NCBI RefSeq assembly: GCF_032362555.1
Contig: NC_083523.1
Location: forward strand, 5,307,501-5,371,500
Direction of reading: 5' to 3'
Source of the DNA: Amyelois transitella
Lineage: Eukaryota; Arthropoda; Insecta; Lepidoptera; Pyralidae
DNA: 64,000 bases
The translations under genes were made by a program, and so were the position numbers. Below, piece by piece: positions 1 to 12,100 of the stretch. Under the pieces are notes generated by a model. That model saw only the letters and a list, made by a program, of their open reading frames with translations. It searched no databases and was not told where the DNA came from. Within the stretch, counting starts at the first letter, position 1; each line of letters starts with the position of its first letter.

Positions 1-2199
1 GCTCTCAGTTTTCTGTGCCCTATATAAATATTTTTACAAATGTAATTTATGAATATTTATGTATTCAGTTGTCTAATTCTATTAATTCGCCCAAAAATAA
101 CGAACATTTCGAACCTCAAAGCAATATCGATTTGCCCATTAACGATAACGGATACCACGAATTGTATTATACGCAAGTATATAACTCCAAGATCTCTATC
201 AGATAAATTAATCCAATACAATAACCTTTTACGGAAATTGACGGTTGGAATGATTGAAATGATATGACAAAACGTGTATTGATCCTCTTAAATATTAAAG
301 AAATTATGGCTACAAAACCAACCAAACAAATGTTAAAAATAAGGCTGCTACTCGTAGATATGTATCTATACTACACACGTTAAATGCATAAATTTTGCTA
401 AACTACTTACGTCAAAATGCCTGAAAAGTAGGATAACAAATTATCCTATTCTCAATAAAACTTTCAGGCAGCTGAGCAAAACAAACAACTAACAATACAA
501 TCGCAAAATATTTAAGAAAGAACTGCTTATAATGAGAGAGACATATTATAGCCTTATGTCTTTCCCCGTACTTCATACTATATCAATGTAAAAATCGTGA
601 AGATCGGTTTATGGTACGTGCTAGATGGAAAAACAAAGTTTCACATTTTTAACATAATTATGGATTATTCATTCCGACAATGTTACAAAACGCTCAGAAA
701 AAGCATTCGTATATTTATTATCCTGGCTAACTGAAAGGCCTAACAAAATAATGGCCCTACAAGTCCGTGCAGTTATTTATAACCGCCAAGTGTTTATTCA
801 TGCTTCAATTTATTGTCCCGCCACGATCGTATTTCGTGAAGAGCGCCTCTATTCTGGAAGAAGAAATTTTTTATGATAGGAAAGTAAGATGGATACAGTG
901 TTCAGAGAGCCGAGTAAATGGACCATTCATACATATTTTGATATTTGGATAAATAGGCATGCGATAGGTTTAATTATAACGCATTTTGAATGTAAAAATT
1001 ATAGTTGTTACCTCACCCAATTCAGGATCCATGTTCAAAGGCATGCCCCGGGCTCCTCTCAAGAGTGGTGTGGATGCAACCGGGACTAAAGCTAGGAGAA
1101 TGGGAGTTGTAAATTTTTCAATTCAACTTTTCAATTGAATTTTTAGACATACAGAAATACTTTTTCCATTTATGAAATATGCCAGTCATTTGAAAAGCCC
1201 TATAGCGATGGGTCAATGTACCACTTCAATTATGACGCTTCGGTTCAATAGAACCGGCAAATGGTTTTCATTCACAAGAAGCACCCAAATGATTGATTAG
1301 ATCTTTGACCCAGTAACTCAGTTGACACAGCTATAACCCGCTTTCAAAGGCCTTATAAACACTCATATGTAATACATTTGATTGATTGTTGTCGAGACTG
1401 GGAGAGCCCACTCATGACTCATTAGACAGCAAGTTGCATGCACCGAAATCGCCCGACTACTTTTCTAGTAGACAAACCATATTTAAAATAATGTTCTTTC
1501 AAATAAAATGAATTTATCACACCTTAATAGCACATTATTTTTGCTTTCTGATGATAAAATATGATGCTGTTTTATATTTTATCATAACAGAATTATTATA
1601 CTTCCATAGTAAATTCTAAAAATACTAATTTATAAGTCGCAATGTGTAAATTTTAATTAATAAGAAATTACGCGAATATTTTTTCTATACCTACAATTAA
1701 GTCTTTATCCCTTACGGTATAGACAAAGCCAACAGTCTTAAAATACTTAACAATATTTTAAACAAGTATAATTAAATAATATTTGTTCAACTAGTTTCTT
1801 GAGTCATTAAAAACTAATGTTAGTAGAAAATGTAATCCATAATACGCTTTAAAATAAAAAATGTGGTCATCTTGTTTTTCTATTTTTTAACAAAAGGGAG
1901 AACCTAAATTTCTTTAATAAAAAAAATTGTTTTGAGCAAACCTTAGTAAAATATCTAGTAAAAGAATATTTTTTTCAGTACTATACCTACTTGATGATAT
2001 ATATTATTTTTATAAGAAAGAAGCCATAAGTAATGGTAAAAAAGCACAGGTGCAAACTTTCCTACCGATACAGTAGACTCGTGCCTTCAATTTAAATTGT
2101 CATTCCGGAAAATATTAGCAAAAGCTAGTTGTTAGTGAAAATACAAATAATGCGGCGGATACACTTCCAACGTTTTATTGAAAAATGCCTTTGATGCCT

Positions 2200-2310
2200 T
2201 TGACCATGGACCATAATATCTGACCATTTTTTGGCAATTCGAGCCAATGCCTTTCTACACATCACGCATTTTAACTGGCACCTTACCGATTCGACCACCC
2301 ATGTTCCGTA
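2200..2310 (-). repeat. tRNA-like SINE head fragment
   Basis: On the minus strand this resembles the fragment at 3265-3340. Both carry a run ending in GCATCACGCATTTTAAC-like sequence and a GGCACCTTACC block. In the better copy this reads as a Pol III A-box-like TGGTCTAATTGG followed by TAAGGTGC. It is taken as a relic of a tRNA-derived SINE; no complete tRNA cloverleaf can be drawn. Confidence 0.4.
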
Positions 2311-2840
2311 TAAAATTTAAACATAAATTCATACATATAATCACATCGTTATCCCTTATTGGGTAGACAGAGCCAACAGTTTCGAAAAGACTCGTTCAGC
2401 TGTTTGACAAAATTTATACACCGATTTAATTTTATATTTATAGGTAAGCCGTTAAGCCCATCTATTGTACTTCTAAAATTTAGTTTTCTTTATTAATTTA
2501 CTATTACTGGGCAAAATAATGCACTTTTTTATTTAAAATACTGTATAAGTTATGTCGGTTTACGTCAGTTCATTTTAATTACCACCTTACCAGCCATTAG
2601 TATCTCACTCGTTTTTTAAAGTTTAAACTCAATGACACAGTGTTGCATGCGCCCGTAGATAAACGCACAAGGCTGTAGACAACTTCCGATGACCCCTGCA
2701 TTTCCTGTGCTCTCATATAAAATGTTTACCTTGTTCTGTATAAACTACTTAAAATAAAGTTATATTTGCATAGACCATGACTCTTTTTGAAGCAAATTTA
2801 CGACTTACCTTTTGGCAATTTTGTAGATAAAATTATTTAA

Positions 2841-3130
2841 TGTGCCACGCGGTTCCCGGCACCAAAACAAAAAGAATAGGACCACTCCATCTCTTTCCTA
2901 TGGATGTCGTAAATGGCGACTAAGGGAAAAACTGTCGGAAACGTTACTTTTTTCTCATAAACTTTGGATTCTTTTTTAGGTGATGGGCTAGCAACCTATC
3001 ACTATTTGAATCTCAATTCTACTCGTATCATTTAGCCAAATTTAACGAGGCCTATCAGTATTTACAAGACTCTTGATTATGTCTACCCCGCAAGGGCATA
3101 TAGATGTGAATATATGTGTATATGTATGAG
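2841..3130 (+). repeat. SINE (GGCACC-head family), complete copy with target-site duplication
   Basis: This is the best complete copy of a dispersed element seen at least a dozen times in the window. It starts with GTGCCACGCGGTTCCCGGCA, runs through a conserved ATCTCTTTCC-ATGGATGTCGTAAA block and ends with GACTCTTGATTATGTCTACC, CGCAAGGGCATATAGATGTG and a TATG-rich tail. It is flanked by a perfect 9-bp direct repeat, ATTATTTAA, at 2832-2840 and 3131-3139. That supports insertion as a unit by target-primed reverse transcription. Confidence 0.75.
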
Positions 3131-3264
3131 ATTATTTAACAATAATCTATTTGAAATGATATATTGCTGAAAATTTTCTGTAGTCTGTGATCTTTGTTAG
3201 TATTTGTAAATTCTTATTGGCAGATGACCGAGGTGGCGATTGGAAGTGTAGTGTAGTTTTAGTA

Positions 3265-3340
3265 GTGAAGTGAAGTGCCTTTATGCGCATCACGCATTTT
3301 AACCGGGCACCTTACCAATTAGACCACCGACGCTCTTCCG
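3265..3340 (-). repeat. tRNA-derived SINE head fragment
   Basis: Read on the minus strand it contains TGGTCTAATTGGTAAGGTGC, close to a Pol III A box, then CCGGTTAAAATGCG. A related copy lies at 2200-2310. No B box or CCA end is visible in this fragment, so it is not a tRNA gene. Confidence 0.45.
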
Positions 3341-4079
3341 CGTAAACTACCTAAATAATAAAGGTATTATATTAACTATTATATACTAATATATAATAAT
3401 ATTAACTTATACTTTTTTTCAGAATAATCTAAAAAAAACATCAGTTTCTTTGTCCCTGCTGTTCATGATTTCTTTTTGGCAGATTGCCTTCTTAATGCCT
3501 TCGAAAAGCCTTTATTGCCTGGAACCCCAATTCTGACGTTTGCCACCGTGCCATTAGGTTCCTACGTGTTTTCTTACAGCGGCTCCATTGCTATCTAGAG
3601 AACATTTTATAGCGGTGGACACTTCCTTATTATCAAACCCAGACACGAAAATAACAGACCCTCCAAAACTTATATTATAGTCACTACAGAGTTTACACTT
3701 CTCCATTTATATTTCATAAGGTTCTAGCCGTTTTGGTTAAGTACTCCTATGTCAGCCTGCTGGGCCATCCTTGACTTATTGCTTTCCTCTTGGCGCGATT
3801 TTATTTCCTTTTTCGTAAATAACCTGGATGACCAATTTTTGATTTATTTTAGGAGAAAATCAAAACCTTATTATATGTATAGTAACTCTTATTATATTAT
3901 ATCTTATTATATTAATATAAGTTTAGAGTAAATTTATTGTTATAATTTTATGGGCAATAAAGGGTATTCTATCGATCTTTTTCATCCTGTCTATTTTAAT
4001 AATTTTTTCAATAAGCATTTGAGCCGCGGTTCACGAAAAGTAGGATTTTAGGTGTTCTTTAACTATAATTATAGTTGGG

Positions 4080-4609
4080 TAAAATATAGTGTTGACGTAG
4101 TAGTAATGCGTCAGTGTAGACTCGTCGGTACATTCGAGGGCTCACTGCCTACGTAGTCCGCTGGTCGCCGGAGTGAAGTGAACAGTAGGCCCCGGTTTGT
4201 GGTATACGCGCGCGGCACTCCGTTTCAGTAACAGTTTTTGCGTTAAATATTAGAAATTATAAAAAGCTAAGAAAAAAGACCCTTACACTTTTGCGATCCT
4301 ATATTATACCTACCGTTTGGTGAGCGAAATACAAATGGAATAAGTAAGGGGTTCTCGTCAAAATAAGGAGTTTCAGTCTAAGGTAGTATAACAAATTTGA
4401 TGATGTGAAAATCATTGTTTAATTAATGAGATCAATTAAGAATAGAAATTTGATAAAATTATTTCGGCTAAAACTTAATTTATATGATCAGATTGCTGTG
4501 GTATTGTTAACTCAAGTTTGTACTGTAAAAAATAATATCTTAGCGAACGTATTCCTCCTTTTGTTTACTTATGGTTTTGTTGATAATAAATAAGTATTGT
4601 GTGAGTCAG
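4080..4609 (+). promoter_or_regulatory. Probable promoter and 5' UTR of the Ly6-type gene
   Basis: The 4100-4230 stretch is noticeably more GC- and CpG-rich than its surroundings and contains TTTCAGTAACAG near 4225, which resembles an arthropod initiator (TCAGT). The Ly6 start codon follows at 4610. An in-frame upstream ATG at 4571 would add 13 residues (MVLLIINKYCVSQ). The shorter form gives a cleaner signal peptide, but the choice is not certain. The transcription start is inferred only. Confidence 0.35.
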
Positions 4610-7600
4610 ATGGCGCCAGCGGGTAACTTGAGCCATCCAGTGAGCGCGAGGGCCGTAAGCGTAGTTCTCATCCTGCTAAGTGGTAAGTACAGATTATGTA
4701 CAACTTTCGCACGTCAGACGGGAACTTTTGTGATAAATGCCCCGGTTATCGCACAACTTCTGTTCCTTAGTATAATTTATACCGCTCTACACAATATTAC
4801 ATTTGGAAAATATTTCGGCAAACAATTTCAATGTACGACTAACTTGATCAAACTGTCACTGGTCATTTATCGAATTTTCTTGAAATATGCCACCAAGGTT
4901 TTTACACGAAGCTAGTCCGCCACCTTTGTAGGGATACCTAACCCATATGTGATCTAGTCGCATGAATGTGCAGGTTTCCTCACAATGTTTTCCCTCACCA
5001 TAAGAGCATCTTTTTACATTTAAACTAATGAAGATATCAACATAACTCAGTAATGAGCTAATGATATATGACCGACGCAGGATTTGAACCTGTGTCTTCA
5101 TCGCACATTTTGATCGGAACCTCAATCGATGTGACCACCAACACTTTTAACACAATTCTAAGGTAAATTGTATCAATAGGTATATTTTTTATTCATCGTG
5201 CAGTCTTGTTTTTCCCAACATTGATAAAAATTACAATACAAAACAAAAGTATTTGTCGGAATAAATTCTTATTAAAGGATACGATCGAGACGATACTTCG
5301 ATATCAAATATAGCTCGTAACGAGTTGTTTTGGCCTGTCTATAAAGCCAAAATCACCAATAAACATGAATACCTATAACGTTTTCAGATATTACTAGGCA
5401 CTAACCATATCGTTACGATATAATCGCCGTATTTTCTTTCACGAGATAATGTCAACGACAACGATATTTTTTGCCTTTCTGCCCTCGATTCGAGCGTTAT
5501 GCCCCAATTTACTGGTCATTACAAATTTAACGAGTTACGTACGATGGATATGAGATAAAAAATTCAGTTGAACCTGAAAGGCCTTCGTCACACATGTCCG
5601 GTCTCATACCTGCCACGTATGACTGCCACGTTATGTATATTTTTGGGGTGGAGCTTAATATTAAATAATTAAATTGCCTCAAAGTCAAAGGCTACTACCA
5701 GCCTATATGAAAATCTGTCTGCTGCCAGAACCGGTGTTGTCTTCTACCTATATTCCTCCGTCTCCTGCCGTTAATCCAGGTTACATCCTAAACTCCCTGG
5801 AGAGGTGCCTGTACTGTAGTATTCCCCTTAGTCGCCTTATACAAAATCCATTGGAAAGAGGCCTATTTTATTAAAATGCCGGGAGTCAAACGGTACGATT
5901 ACCTTAATAAGACATCCTTATTTTAGCCATTGGTGGGATTCGAATCGAACCTTTATCTCTCGCCTACGCCTCGAATACTTTTCACTACTCATCCACCGTC
6001 GCTCTCTTTTAGTCAATAACTTCAAGAGATTTAATTTCTAATTAAAATTAATAGTCTTACCTCAACATATAGGTACTTACTTATGCCATCCTAGGTCGAT
6101 ATTTCTGCACCTGTCAATAAAAGCTGCTCTACATATTTAGTAAGTTTGCTTTGCTGTCAAGGTCTCGTTATGGAACAAACGATAGACTTATACTTTCTTG
6201 ATCTATTGCATTATTTAGTACTCTCCATTTAGGTTAAATACAAGGTATTCTTCGAGTTATTAAATAATTATTTGCTTTGATATTGATTCTCGACATGACT
6301 AAGTATAATTGTTTGATTGCTTTATTTCCACCAAATAAAAATAAGGGGTTCTGTGTGACTGTATATCGAATGAATCATAATAAGACAATATTCCGATTTA
6401 GGTTCTTTAAGATGTACTTTCCTTTTGAGAAAAAAAATGTTTGATAAAATCTAAAGTACCTAATCTGATTTTAGTTACTTCTTTACGAAATTTGTATTGG
6501 CCTTTTTTATATTTACATCCATATAATCACGTCAAGGGGTAGACAGTCAACAGTCTCAAAAATACTAAAAGGCCACGTTATGCTTAATGATAGAATTAGA
6601 TTCAAAAAGTTGCTAGCCCATCACCTTAAAGAAAAATCCAAAGTTTATTAGCCTTTGTCTTAAACTCTTGACTGACTTGATTAGAATAGAATAGAATAGA
6701 ATAGATTTATTTTCAAAATTGGATACAAGGTATCACTTATTGACGTCACATAACTTAAATCTAATTATAACTACTACCGCTTCCAAAGCGCATGTGTAGA
6801 AGAAGCGGCGGAACAAACTACACTGCAGCATTTTCATAGGACGTCAATTTACAAATATAGATCTCTTAAATCTAAATCGTGGACGAATGCACATTGTCTA
6901 CATTAAAAAACATGTATGAATGTAGAACTGATTATGTCAATACGAATATTTCGTCAAATAAAATAAATATAAAATAAAATATGTACATACTGTACAAATT
7001 ATGTCAAGATCATGTCAAAAATACACAAGCATTTAAGAGGCCATTATGTCCAGCTCGGGCCACACATGTTTATCATTAATATAATCATCCGTGCTGTAAT
7101 AGGCTTTCCTACAAAGCTCAACTTTAATATACTGTTTGAATTTTCTATCATTCATTTCAAGAACACTTTTTGGTAATTTATTATAAAATCTTATACAATT
7201 AATCAGAAAAGATTTCCCTACCTTAGCCAGCCGATGTGCTGGGATCGACAACTTGTAATTGTTCCGCAGTGATCTACTAGTACATTCACCTACTTTTTTG
7301 AAAGAGTCTAAGTTTTTCCTAACATGCATGATGTTATCGAATATGTATTGGGAGGGCAAAGTTAAAATATTTAGGTTTTTGAAAAAATTAGATTATATAA
7401 GTAAATAGGTTGTTACGAGTATAATCTCCTTTTTAATTTTCCAGTTTCAGCGGGCGGTGAGCGGCAATGCTCTTGGTGCGGTCCCCTAGCTGAGCAAGTG
7501 CACCGTAGTCAGCGCGCGCCATCTTGCGACGACCCCGGAGTCACCACCTGCGACGACGGATTCCCACACTGCGCTATCGTGGCCACTTCACCACGTAATA

Positions 7601-8940
7601 TTTTTTTTTATTTTGTTAGCAAACGGTATACAGCAAGCCTGAGCGATTTAACTCGAATTATTCTTCTTCCTCCTGGCGTTTACATCCTAACTCTTTGGAA
7701 AAGAGCCCGAGTTAGACCTTTGATCATGATGCTGGATTGGATAAATCAGGATTTTGCAAGCGACTCCGGTCTGGTCACCGCAAAGAAGGTAAAAAAAGAA
7801 ACTTTTTAAGGTATAGGTAACCAAATAGTGTTAAGTGATTAACCTAAACTTATGACAATTCTATAACTTACTAAGCATTATTTAAGTAAAACATCACGGC
7901 CCTTTGTTTTTATTACAGCCTACGTGGAGTCTAGACTATGCGTGAAATTGTACCAAGATGAATGCTACTCAATTTTCTGCAATTCCTCTCGGACTTGGCG
8001 AATGACATGCCCGTGCCGCGGGGACCTTTGCAATAAAAAGAAAACTGAAAGAGAAGATGAAGCTTTTGCATTTCTGGCTACACTTGGCTCGAAGATACAA
8101 AATCTCCGAATCAAGAAACGAACAGTTACCCACGCAAAATTTATATCTAGAACCGAAAATAAAACCATTGTAAATAACGAAGATAATTATAACGATGGCA
8201 ACACTGATATAAGATTAAACGATAAAGATATAAGCCAAGTTGAAAACAATAATGTAATGGAAACAGAGATAAAAGGTCCAGATGACGTTATGCCTACAAA
8301 TAACAATGTATTCAATGCTAGAAAAAATGATATAAACAACGAAGGAAGTACAAATTATACAACTTCGGCGATCCCAACCGTTGAAAATGATAATAAAAAA
8401 ACCACCATTAATGCTGATGATGACAAAAATATGAACATAAATGCATATGTGGCTGCAAGCACTAATTCCCCAAATGTTGGTTCAGTAGTTAATGATATGC
8501 CTCGGCCTACAGAAATTTCAGTAAGTACAACTCAAAGTGAACCTAAGGAGGAACTACCTAGATCCTTAGTAGAAACAACCGTAGAAACTCAACATAAAGA
8601 CATAAATGTCGACGTGGACAATAACATTGACCGTGCAGCTGAAATACCAGCTACAGAAAAAAATATTGATGAAAAAATTTCAATGAAACCTGACTTAAAA
8701 CCCAATGCTGCAATGCCAACAGCAGAAGCTCTTCAACAAAATTCGAGTCCATCAGTTGTTACTGAAAAGAGTCAACCAATTACTGATCAAACAACAGAGA
8801 CGACTGTAATGATGACCACTCGAGGTCAAGATCATATTACAGCAACACCAGACCCTATGAAGATGAAGAAAAATAATGCAGTTGTTAAATCTTTGCACTA
8901 TTCACTTATATCATTTTGGGTGATTTTATACTTTATATAA
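4610..8940 (+). CDS. Ly6/three-finger (TFP) domain protein, secreted or GPI-anchored
   Basis: The three-exon model is 4610-4682, 7445-7594 and 7919-8940, 414 aa. Junction phases agree (1 and 1) and both introns have GT-AG ends. Residues 1-27 carry a hydrophobic signal segment (VSVVLILLSVSA). A cysteine-rich module follows at about residues 30-110, with eleven cysteines and the family-typical ending CPCRGDLCN. Next come about 260 residues rich in Asn, Asp, Thr and Glu, probably disordered and O-glycosylatable. The last 16 residues (HYSLISFWVILYFI) are hydrophobic, as expected for a GPI-attachment signal or a short membrane anchor. Insect Ly6 proteins act at the cell surface in septate junctions, channel regulation and receptor trafficking. 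I cannot assign this one to a named member. The long acidic linker is unusual, since family members are mostly about 150 aa. AATAAA signals follow at 9016 and about 9088. Confidence 0.8.
4905..5150 (-). repeat. tRNA-derived SINE
   Basis: Read on the minus strand it starts with GTTGGTGGTCACATCGATTG (A-box-like), then GGTTCAAATCCTGCGTCGG, a near-perfect Pol III B box. The body continues through GGAAAACATTGTGAGGAAAC and CTGCACATTCATGCGAC. The layout of tRNA-like head plus unrelated body is the common lepidopteran SINE type. It sits in the first intron of the Ly6-type gene, opposite to it. Confidence 0.75.
5905..6005 (-). repeat. tRNA-like SINE head
   Basis: On the minus strand the segment reads GACGGTGGATGAGTAGTG, then AAAGGTTCGATTCGAATCCC, which contains a B-box-like core. 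The A-box region is diverged. It is separate from the SINE at 4905-5150. The adjoining 5660-5900 probably holds its body. Confidence 0.5.
6512..6655 (-). repeat. GGCACC-head SINE, partial copy, reverse orientation
   Basis: It starts with the reverse complement of the family tail (ATCACGTCAAGGGGTAGACA, then GTCAACAGTCTCAAAAATAC). It continues to the TAGCCCATCACCTTAAAGAA block and lacks the GGCACC head. Confidence 0.6.
6675..7380 (-). mobile_element. 5'-truncated LINE (non-LTR retrotransposon), reverse transcriptase C-terminus
   Basis: A minus-strand frame from about 7372 to the stop at 7033 encodes the far C-terminus of a LINE polymerase: LTLPSQYIFDNIMHVRKNL, then NYKLSIPAHRLAKVGKSFL, FYNKLPKSV and KAYYSTDDYIND. 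This pattern is typical of jockey/CR1/L2-like insect LINEs. The 3' end has AATAAATC followed by a (TATTC)n pentamer tail at 6675-6705. The clade is not certain. Confidence 0.7.
7600..7780 (+). repeat. Dispersed repeat fragment in Ly6 intron 2
   Basis: It shares CCTGGCGTTTACATCCTAAC, GAAAAGAG and neighbouring words with 5740-5880. The gene's exon 2 ends at 7594 and the open frame that continues here is intron. The family is not identified. Confidence 0.35.
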
Positions 8941-9015
8941 AAATAATAACACGCTTGATAATGAATCTATAAATATTTTAAACGCCGATCTCTTTATAGT
9001 AGCTTTATCTTATTA

Positions 9016-9021
9016 AATAAA
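9016..9021 (+). terminator. Poly(A) signal AATAAA of the Ly6-type gene
   Basis: AATAAA lies 76 bp after the stop codon at 8938-8940. A second AATAAA begins near 9088. Both lie before the end of the convergent CCDC174 gene, whose stop is at 9123-9125 on the minus strand. Confidence 0.55.
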
Positions 9022-9116
9022 AGTAGATTTTAAACTTATTCACATTGGTAGTGTTCATAATTGTGATACTAGTATTAGAAACAGTGTAAATAAACACTTG
9101 ACTGCAATAAGGATTT

Positions 9117-9122
9117 TTTATT
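9117..9122 (-). terminator. Poly(A) signal AATAAA abutting the CCDC174 stop codon
   Basis: On the minus strand the TGA stop at 9125-9123 is followed immediately by AATAAA. If this signal is used, cleavage 10-30 nt later leaves a 3' UTR of only a few dozen bases. Confidence 0.55.
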
Positions 9123-12100
9123 TCAATCAAAAGTAAAATCATAATGCCTAGGTAATTTTTTACAATTTGATTTGGCTTCTAGGCTCTTTGCACCTTGGGC
9201 GTAGGCTTCCCTAATGTCAGACTGGAATGGTTTTTCTTGTCTACGATATTTTGTTGGTGGAGGTCCATAATAATCGTATGTTGGCGGTGGAGCAAATTCT
9301 GCATTAGATAACAGTTCTTCGGAGTCATTTTGATTTTTACCTTCACTTCCATCATTTTCTAATTCATTGATTATAAGACTCGGCTCTTGGCTTTTTGTAA
9401 AGTTCCGATACTTAACTTTAGTTTCAGTTTTCTTACTAGTCGAAAAATAAAGGCCTTTTTCTTCATTCGGAATAAAAATGTCTGGTGGGGTTTCTGCCCG
9501 TTTTCGTCTTACATCAGCCCAAGTTTTTTTAACTGGAGCATTGGTCTCAGCGTCTACTATACTGCCTTTAGTGTCGAACGTGAATTGAGAATTAGAGGCA
9601 GAAGATGTTTGTGGTGGTGCGAATTCTTCAATTCGTTTGTCTCTTTGCTGTTCTACATATTCTTCTTGAGTCATTTCTCTGAATTTCTTCACCTTTTCCT
9701 CAACGCCTTCTTTGCCGATGTCCCAATCACGAACATAAGATTCCCGCAATTTTTGCCGTTCCTTTTCTTTTTCTTCTTTGATTCTGTTTTCTTCTTCCTT
9801 TGCTTTTACATCAGCTTCTTCTTTTTGTTGATTTAGGAATTCCAGCAAGCAAGTTGCAAAGTCCTTTGGTTTTTCTGAAACAATAATTTTTAAGTTATGA
9901 TAATCTATTCATTCTTTACTGCAATAATTCCTTACTTAAGAAAGATCACATAACAGTCTGTTACTAACTCAAGACAAACTTTATCACTTGGCAAACCAGT
10001 GCAAAGATTACTAAAATCTTTGACTCGTGGAAAATTACCTTTAGGTTCCTCTTCGGGCGGCAACCCAGCCCTGGCCCTCTGCCTCGCCCTAGCAGCCGCC
10101 ACTCGAGCCGCCATTAGCTCTTCACGTTTCATCCTCTCCTCCTCGGCCTCCTGTTGAGCTTGCAAAGTCTCTTGACGACGTTTGATCAGCTCTTCCATTT
10201 GTTTCTTACGTTCCGTCTCATCAGTACTGAATGAGTAATAACCAACGCCGTGCATGCGGGCCTCTGGAAATTTGAATTAACATAAAGATTATTATTAGAT
10301 CATAAAGATAGATTGTGTTACGTCTCAATCACTTATGGGGTAGTCAAAGGCAATTCTTGAAAAACTTGAAGGCCATGTTCAGCTGTGTGATTTAGTTATG
10401 GAAGCGAGAGTCAAATAGTGATAGGTTGCTAGACCGCCGCCTAAAAGAATAATCCCATGTTTATTAACTTTTTCCTCGATTGACTTTCACAATTCTCAGT
10501 AAAGCAGCTGAAACATATCAGCATAGAAACTAGCACTAGATGAAGGTATGAGATAGTATAAAATGGTTATATCTATGGATAACCAATATGATGATTTTTA
10601 ATAAAAACTATTATACTTATATGCATACCATCAAATAGCAAGTCTTGATAATGTATATCTTTGTCTTTTGCAAGCAACTCCCTCTCCTTTTCTTCCCACT
10701 TCTCACGCAAAGACTGGAGGTAGTCATTTGTCTTCTGAACGAGGAACGGCTTTGCTGGTGGTTTATCTATATCCTGCAAAATTAAAAGGGTATAAATAAG
10801 GGAAGTTAAGTTTTAGGTGTAGTAAAACAATAAAGTGTAATTGGACTTGATTGTGTAAATAAGGCATTTACTGTGTGTAATAAAAAAGGATACTATGTTT
10901 AATTTCGTAACAATTACTCAAGCAATTATCCCACCACTAACTTTTGTCCTGTCTCTAATCTCTGTAATGATTTGATAAAGTGTTGAGCAGAGTATGGTGT
11001 ACTTAATATTTCTGGTAGGATACACAGGACCAATCAATCTGTGTTGCTGTCTTTTGGTTCTACTTTTTGGTGGCCTCACCAAAAATATCACACATAATGC
11101 AGCAAAGGCCTAGAGAGACAAAGAGATACAAATCTAATTTCATAAAGCATCGCGATCTTCCCTGCCTTCCACTTCGCCGCCTGGTGAAATTTATAAGCAT
11201 GCACATGCGCCCCTGACCTCCTCTTTTGGACTCCTCCTTAGACGGCTACTTGCTGGATGTCGTATCTTACGCTAAACTCGCACGCCCTTACCTCGTGAAT
11301 AATATATATTCTATTGTTTTCTCCCAAAAAATGTAAGCCTAGTTTAATTCCATTAACCTATACATTTTTAACTTGTCTCTCACCTGCAAGGTTTTATCTG
11401 CCAATCTTAGGGATAACGCAGACATTGACAGGGAACGGAGGGCGTTGTCAATTAGAGCCAACATGATTGCCCGAAGGTTTGCAAGATGTTCACAGCAGGT
11501 CAAAATTGCGCTGTTCAGGGCTTATTGTACGTCGATGTATACCTCAAGTTTGTGGGCTGACTATAATAAGAAAAATTACAATGCCCTCCGCGTCCTTTAC
11601 AATAACGCATTTAGAGTGATATTGGGTCTGCCCCGATTCTGTAGTGCTTCGGGTATGTTTGTGGAGGCGCGAACGGACTGCTTTTATACAACTATGCGTA
11701 AGCGGAGCGCGTCCTTAGTGCGCAGAGTACGGGCCAGTTCCAATGTCATTTTAAACATGATCGCTGAAAGACTGGATTGTCCATACACCCAGCGTTGCTG
11801 TGAAAGACATGTCGCGGTGTCTATACCGCTGAGGAGATATTAATGGACATCCTTGCATTTAATTATTTTATTTTAGGCTGACATTTGAATTTATTATTAT
11901 TTTATTTTAACTTATTTTATTTGTATTTTTTATATTAAGATTAATTCATTTAAGTATAGATTGATTTTTATTTTCAAATTTTGATTGCGATTTGATTTTT
12001 TAAATTTAATATTGATTTAATTTTATCTATTTGATTTTTATTGAAAATTGTATATGGATCTTTGTTGTCTGAAATAAATGAAATTTAAATTTAAATTTAA

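Larger units (their letters stand above)
1..4080. other. Intergenic region, AT-rich, repeat relics
   Basis: No reading frame here looks like a gene: the few open frames are short, lack splice context and resemble no family I know. What can be seen are dispersed-repeat pieces. Reverse-oriented tails of the GGCACC-head SINE lie near 1690-1745 and 2335-2412, a complete copy is at 2841-3130, and two tRNA-like fragments lie near 2200-2310 and 3265-3340. The stretch 3420-3860 is a little richer in C and could be an old mobile-element body, but I could not assign it. Confidence 0.5.
4683..7444 (+). other. Intron 1 of the Ly6-type gene, full of repeats
   Basis: The 2.8-kb intron contains a tRNA-derived SINE (4905-5150), a second tRNA-like SINE head (5905-6005), a reverse SINE fragment (6512-6655) and a 5'-truncated LINE (6675-7380). 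The segment 5690-5880 shares a CCTGGCGTTTACATCCTAAC-like block with 7665-7740 in the next intron, so both probably belong to one dispersed family. No further exon was recognised. Confidence 0.6.

Noticed and set aside
5080-5145. tRNA gene suggested by a B-box match
   Set aside because: Only A- and B-box-like words are present, with no complete cloverleaf, and unrelated SINE body follows. It is a SINE head, not a tRNA gene.
9387-9836. 149-codon plus-strand frame opposite CCDC174
   Set aside because: A Phe/Leu-rich mirror of the Glu/Lys-rich coiled-coil codons on the other strand; a typical antisense shadow.
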